This document shows, piece by piece, positions 60,371-64,000 of a stretch of DNA of 64,000 nt (its first letter is position 1; each line of letters starts with the position of its first letter). The stretch comes from Mycobacterium marseillense (lineage in GTDB: Bacteria > Actinomycetota > Actinomycetes > Mycobacteriales > Mycobacteriaceae). The stretch spans positions 2,666,001 through 2,730,000 of the forward strand of contig NZ_AP022584.1 in NCBI RefSeq assembly GCF_010731675.1, given 5' to 3'. The translations under genes were made by a program, and so were the position numbers. The notes below the pieces were generated by a model. It made no database searches, was not told where the DNA came from, and saw nothing but the letters and a program-made list of their open reading frames with translations.

Positions 60371-61372
60371 GTGAAGGTCACCGTCCTGGTCGGTGGGGTT
60401 GGCGGCGCCCGGTTCCTGCTGGGGATTCAACAGTTGTTCGGGCTGGGTCAATTTCACACGCAAGGGCGCCCAGACGCCGAGGCCGGCAGTCACGAGCTGA
60501 CGGCGATCGTCAACATTGGCGATGACGCCTGGATCCACGGACTGCGAGTCTGCCCCGATTTGGACACCTGCATGTACACCTTAGGTGGAGGTGTCGACCC
60601 GGAGCGAGGGTGGGGTCACCGCGACGAAACCTGGCACGCCAAAGAGGAATTGGCGCGCTATGGCGTGCAGCCGGACTGGTTCGGACTCGGCGACCGCGAC
60701 CTGGGCACCCATCTGGTGCGCACTCAAATGCTCAACGCCGGCTACCCGCTGTCTCAGATCACCGCGGCGCTGTGCGACCGATGGCAGCCGGGCGCGCGGC
60801 TGCTCCCCGTCACCGACGACCGCTGCGAGACGCACGTGGTGATAACCGATCCCGACGACGGCAGCCGGCGGGCCATCCACTTCCAGGAGTGGTGGGTGCG
60901 CTACCGCGCCCAGGTGCCCACCCACAGCTTCGCCTTCGTCGGCGCCGAAAAGGCAGCCGCCACAACTGAAGCCACAGCGGCCATCGCCGACGCCGACGTC
61001 ATCCTGCTGGCCCCGTCGAACCCGGTCGTGAGCGTCGGCGCCATCCTGGCCGTGCCCGGCGTCCGCGGCGCCCTGCGGGCGGCGAAGGCCCCGGTCGTCG
61101 GCTACTCGCCGATCATCGGTGGAAAGCCGTTGCGCGGCATGGCCGATGCCTGCCTTTCCGTGATCGGTGTCGAGTCCACCGCCGAGGCCGTCGGCCGCCA
61201 CTACGGCGCGCGCCGGGGCACCGGCATCCTGGACTGCTGGCTGGTCAGCGACGGCGACGACGCGGACATCGAGGGGGTCGCGGTGCGCTCGGTGCCGCTG
61301 GTGATGACCGACCCCAAGGCGACCGCCGAGATGGTCCGCGCCGGCCTGGAGCTCGCGGGATTGGCGCCATGA
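60371..61372 (+). CDS. fbiA: 2-phospho-L-lactate (phosphoenolpyruvate) transferase FbiA
   Basis: CofD-family enzyme of F420 biosynthesis, transferring the phosphoenolpyruvyl group from its guanosine diphosphate adduct onto FO to make dehydro-F420-0. The start is GTG 60371 ([22 protein letters not shown]), with GAGG five bases upstream. The GGVGGARF motif at residues 8-15 and [26 protein letters not shown] bind the substrate. It overlaps fbiB by ATGA (61369-61372). Rv3261 in M. tuberculosis. Confidence 0.97.
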   Translation: MKVTVLVGGVGGARFLLGIQQLFGLGQFHTQGRPDAEAGSHELTAIVNIGDDAWIHGLRVCPDLDTCMYTLGGGVDPERGWGHRDETWHAKEELARYGVQPDWFGLGDRDLGTHLVRTQMLNAGYPLSQITAALCDRWQPGARLLPVTDDRCETHVVITDPDDGSRRAIHFQEWWVRYRAQVPTHSFAFVGAEKAAATTEATAAIADADVILLAPSNPVVSVGAILAVPGVRGALRAAKAPVVGYSPIIGGKPLRGMADACLSVIGVESTAEAVGRHYGARRGTGILDCWLVSDGDDADIEGVAVRSVPLVMTDPKATAEMVRAGLELAGLAP

Positions 61373-62721
61373 CCTCCGCTCCGGGCGAGCACGGCACCGC
61401 CGCCGCGATCGAGATCCTGCCCGTCGCCGGGCTGCCCGAATTCCGGCCCGGCGACGACCTGGGCGCGGCCGTCGCCGCGGCGGCACCCTGGCTGCGTGAC
61501 GGCGACGTCGTGGTGGTCACCAGCAAGGTGGTGTCCAAATGCGAGGGCCGGCTGGTGCCGGCGCCCCGCGACCCCGAGGAGCGCGATCGACTGCGGCGCA
61601 AGCTGGTCGACGACGAAGCCGTTCGGGTGCTGGCCCGCAAGGGCAAGACCCTGATCACCGAGAGCCGGATCGGGCTGGTGCAGGCCGCCGCGGGCGTGGA
61701 CGGCTCCAACGTCGGGCGCGACGAGCTGGCGCTGCTGCCCGTCGACCCGGACGGCAGCGCGGCCACCCTGCGCGCCGCGCTGCGCGAGCGGCTCGGCGTC
61801 GAGGTCGCCGTGGTCATCACCGACACGATGGGCCGCGCCTGGCGCAACGGCCAGACCGACGCGGCGGTGGGCGCCGCGGGTCTGGCTGTGCTGCATGGCT
61901 ATTCGGGCGCCGTCGACCAGCACGGCAACGAGTTGCTGGTCACCGAGGTCGCGATCGCCGACGAGATCGCCGCGGCCGCCGATCTGGTGAAGGGCAAATT
62001 GACCGCGATGCCGGTGGCGGTGGTGCGCGGCCTGTCCGTGACCGACGACGGTTCGACGGCCCGGCGGTTGTTGCGGCCCGGCCCCGAAGACCTGTTCTGG
62101 CTCGGCACCGCCGAGGCGATCGACCTGGGCCGCCGCGAGGCGCAGCTGCTGCGGCGATCGGTGCGCCAGTTCAGCGCCGAGCCCGTCCCGACCGATCTGG
62201 TGGAGGCGGCGATCGCCGAGGCCCTCACCGCGCCGGCGCCCCATCACACCCGCCCGGTGCGGTTCGTCTGGCTGCAGCACCCGGGCACCCGGGCCCGGCT
62301 GCTGGACCGCATGAAGGACAAGTGGCGGACCGACCTCGCCGGTGACGGCAAGCCCGCCGACGCCATCGAGCGGCGCGTGGCGCGCGGCCAGATCCTCTAC
62401 GACGCCCCCGAAGTCGTCATCCCGATCCTGGTGCCGGACGGCGCCCACTCCTACCCCGACGCCGCCCGCACCGACGCCGAGCACACCATGTTCACCGTCG
62501 CGGTCGGGGCGGCCGTGCAGGCCCTGCTGGTCGCGCTGGCGGTGCGCGGGGTGGGCAGCTGCTGGATCGGGTCGACCATTTTCGCCGCCGACCTGGTGCG
62601 CGCCGAGCTCGAACTGCCCGCCGACTGGGAGCCCTTGGGCGCCATCGCCATCGGCTACGCCGCCGACCCCGCCGGCCCGCGTGACGCCGCGGATCCCGGG
62701 GACCTGTTGATCCGCAAGTGA
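61369..62721 (+). CDS. fbiB: F420 gamma-glutamyl ligase/dehydro-F420 reductase FbiB
   Basis: Bifunctional enzyme of F420 biosynthesis, 450 residues. The N-terminal CofE-like domain (about 1-245) adds glutamates to F420-0; see [21 protein letters not shown] and [20 protein letters not shown]. The C-terminal nitroreductase-like FMN domain (about 250-450; [20 protein letters not shown] and [18 protein letters not shown]) reduces dehydro-F420-0. ATG start overlaps the fbiA stop. Rv3262 homologue. Confidence 0.97.
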   Translation: MTSAPGEHGTAAAIEILPVAGLPEFRPGDDLGAAVAAAAPWLRDGDVVVVTSKVVSKCEGRLVPAPRDPEERDRLRRKLVDDEAVRVLARKGKTLITESRIGLVQAAAGVDGSNVGRDELALLPVDPDGSAATLRAALRERLGVEVAVVITDTMGRAWRNGQTDAAVGAAGLAVLHGYSGAVDQHGNELLVTEVAIADEIAAAADLVKGKLTAMPVAVVRGLSVTDDGSTARRLLRPGPEDLFWLGTAEAIDLGRREAQLLRRSVRQFSAEPVPTDLVEAAIAEALTAPAPHHTRPVRFVWLQHPGTRARLLDRMKDKWRTDLAGDGKPADAIERRVARGQILYDAPEVVIPILVPDGAHSYPDAARTDAEHTMFTVAVGAAVQALLVALAVRGVGSCWIGSTIFAADLVRAELELPADWEPLGAIAIGYAADPAGPRDAADPGDLLIRK

Positions 62722-62731
62722 TACTGGGCGG

Positions 62732-64000
62732 ATGAACTTCGCGGGCAAGGCGGCGGCCTCGGCCGACAAGGTCCGCGGCGGCTACTACACCCCCGCTCCG
62801 GTGGCGCGGTTCTTGGCCGGATGGGTTCGCGAGGCCGGCCCGAAGATCGTCGAACCGTCCTGCGGCGACGGCGCGATCCTGCGCGAGCTGGCCGCGCTCA
62901 GCGACCGGGCCCACGGCGTCGAGCTGAGCGCGCGTGAGGCCGCCAAGGCCCGGCGGTTCGCTCCCGTCGACGCCGACAGCCTGTTCACCTGGCTCGCCGG
63001 GGCCGCTCAAGCCGACCTCGGCGGCTGGGACGGGGTGGCCGGCAATCCGCCCTACATCCGGTTCGGCCACTGGGCGGCGCCGCAGCGCGAGCCGGCGCTG
63101 GAGCTGATGCGCCGCGAGGGCCTGCGCCCGACCCGGCTGACCAATGCGTGGGTCCCGTTCGTCGTGGCCAGCACGGTGTTGGTGCGCGACGGCGGGCGGG
63201 TGGGCCTGGTGCTGGCGGCCGAGCTGCTGCAGGTCACCTACGCCGCCCCGCTGCGCGACTTTCTGCTCAGCCGTTTCCGCGAGATCACGCTGCTGACCTT
63301 CGAGCGCCTGGTGTTCGACGGCATCCTGCAGGAGGTCGTGTTGTTCTGCGGCGTCACCGGGCCCGGACCCGCCCGCATCCGCACGGTGCGCCTGCCCGAC
63401 GCCGACGCGCTGGCGCGGGCGGAGCTGGACGTCGAATGGGCGCCCGCCCTGCTGCACGACAACGAGAAGTGGACCAAGTACTTTCTGGACCCCGCCGCGA
63501 TCCGGCTGCTGCGCTCGCTTAAGGGCTCCGGCGCGTTGCTCCCGCTCGGGTCTCTCGCCGAGGTGGACGTGGGCATCGTGACCGGGCGCAACGCCTTTTT
63601 CACCCTGACCGATACCCAGGCGGCCGAGCTGGGATTGCGGCCGCACTGCGTTCCGCTCGTCTCGCGCAGCGCCCAGCTGTCCGGGCTGGTCTACGACACC
63701 GATTGCCGGGCAAGCGATGTCGCGGGCGGGCAGCGCAGCTGGCTGCTCAACGCGCCCCGCGAGCCCGACGATCCGGCGTTGATCGCCCACATCCGCGCCG
63801 GGGAGGCCGCCGGCGTGCACCGCGGCTACAAGTGCTCGATCCGCAGACCGTGGTGGAGGACGCCGTCGCTGTGGGTGCCAGACCTGTTCCTGCTGCGCCA
63901 GATTCACCGGGCGCCGAGGCTGACCGTCAACGGGGTGGGTGCGGTGAGTACCGACACCGTGCACCGGGTGCGACTGACGGGTGAGGATCGCGTCGACCCG
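62732..64000 (+). CDS. mamA: N6-adenine DNA methyltransferase MamA, 5' part (runs off the window)
   Basis: Type II-like adenine methyltransferase; the M. tuberculosis homologue (Rv3263) methylates CTCCAG/CTGGAG and affects promoter use. ATG 62732, NADP-free SAM motif VEPSCGDGAILRELA (near residue 40), and the catalytic NPPY in GNPPYIRFGHW (about 106). The recognition region follows. The frame is open to the window end at 64000 with no stop; about 423 residues are seen. Ten bases downstream of fbiB. No cognate nuclease is seen nearby. Confidence 0.9.
   Translation, partial: MNFAGKAAASADKVRGGYYTPAPVARFLAGWVREAGPKIVEPSCGDGAILRELAALSDRAHGVELSAREAAKARRFAPVDADSLFTWLAGAAQADLGGWDGVAGNPPYIRFGHWAAPQREPALELMRREGLRPTRLTNAWVPFVVASTVLVRDGGRVGLVLAAELLQVTYAAPLRDFLLSRFREITLLTFERLVFDGILQEVVLFCGVTGPGPARIRTVRLPDADALARAELDVEWAPALLHDNEKWTKYFLDPAAIRLLRSLKGSGALLPLGSLAEVDVGIVTGRNAFFTLTDTQAAELGLRPHCVPLVSRSAQLSGLVYDTDCRASDVAGGQRSWLLNAPREPDDPALIAHIRAGEAAGVHRGYKCSIRRPWWRTPSLWVPDLFLLRQIHRAPRLTVNGVGAVSTDTVHRVRLTGEDRVDP

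Noticed and set aside
1..64000. tRNA, rRNA, CRISPR array, insertion sequence or phage genes
   Set aside because: None was recognised on either strand by eye; small RNA genes cannot be excluded without a covariance search.

Overview
The window comes from a GC-rich actinobacterium and is almost certainly a slow-growing Mycobacterium, probably of the M. avium complex type. Recognisable mycobacterial genes follow in the order known from M. tuberculosis Rv3229c to Rv3263: desA3, its reductase, an Rv3231c homologue, a WS/DGAT-type acyltransferase, an Rv3235 homologue, kefB, a TrkA-C protein, mddA, secA1, hpf, comF, lpqB, mtrB, mtrA, tmk, ahcY, the alkB-rubA-rubB-TetR cluster, manA, manB, whmD, fbiA, fbiB and mamA. 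Locus tags are assigned from recognising the proteins, not from a search. The species cannot be fixed from sequence alone. No rRNA, tRNA, CRISPR array, transposase or phage gene was seen.

Layout. (1) 1-4.2 kb: accessory genes: a nitrilase with a DUF302 partner, a polytopic membrane protein, and a TetR regulator coupled to a ferritin-like diiron protein, with a nested palindromic operator. (2) 4.3-19.4 kb: conserved backbone (DesA3 desaturase system, potassium/proton antiport, SecA1, ribosome hibernation factor, ComF). Inside it sits an insert of an HD-GYP/LuxR fusion and an unknown protein, with an 18-bp motif repeated at an identical distance from two flanking start codons. (3) 19.4-42.6 kb: a block of about 23 kb between comF and lpqB that is not part of that backbone. 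It has a cupin/LysR pair, an O-methyltransferase, two hemerythrin-like proteins, a CoA-ligase/TetR/SDR/enoyl-CoA hydratase operon, two paralogous SAM methyltransferases, an NDH-2-like flavoprotein, a SigH-like ECF sigma factor, a Crp/NMO/SDR/GMC operon, a condensation-type acyltransferase, an LLM flavoenzyme, a thioesterase and three paralogous AraC regulators. (4) 42.6-64 kb: conserved backbone again: MtrAB-LpqB signalling, thymidylate kinase, SAH hydrolase, alkane hydroxylation, GDP-mannose precursor synthesis, WhmD, F420 biosynthesis and the start of the adenine methyltransferase MamA.

Main points. mtrB is broken by an apparent one-base deletion. The desaturase and its reductase each carry the same two-palindrome operator. 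The 23-kb block looks like a CoA-ester or lipid/aromatic catabolic and modification island with heavy local regulation; its products are unknown. Several catalytic motifs depart from their family consensus: the acyltransferase active site at 8.5 kb, the Tyr of the SDR at 33 kb and the zinc motif of the 59-kb metallopeptidase-family protein. Several short repeats sit at gene ends.
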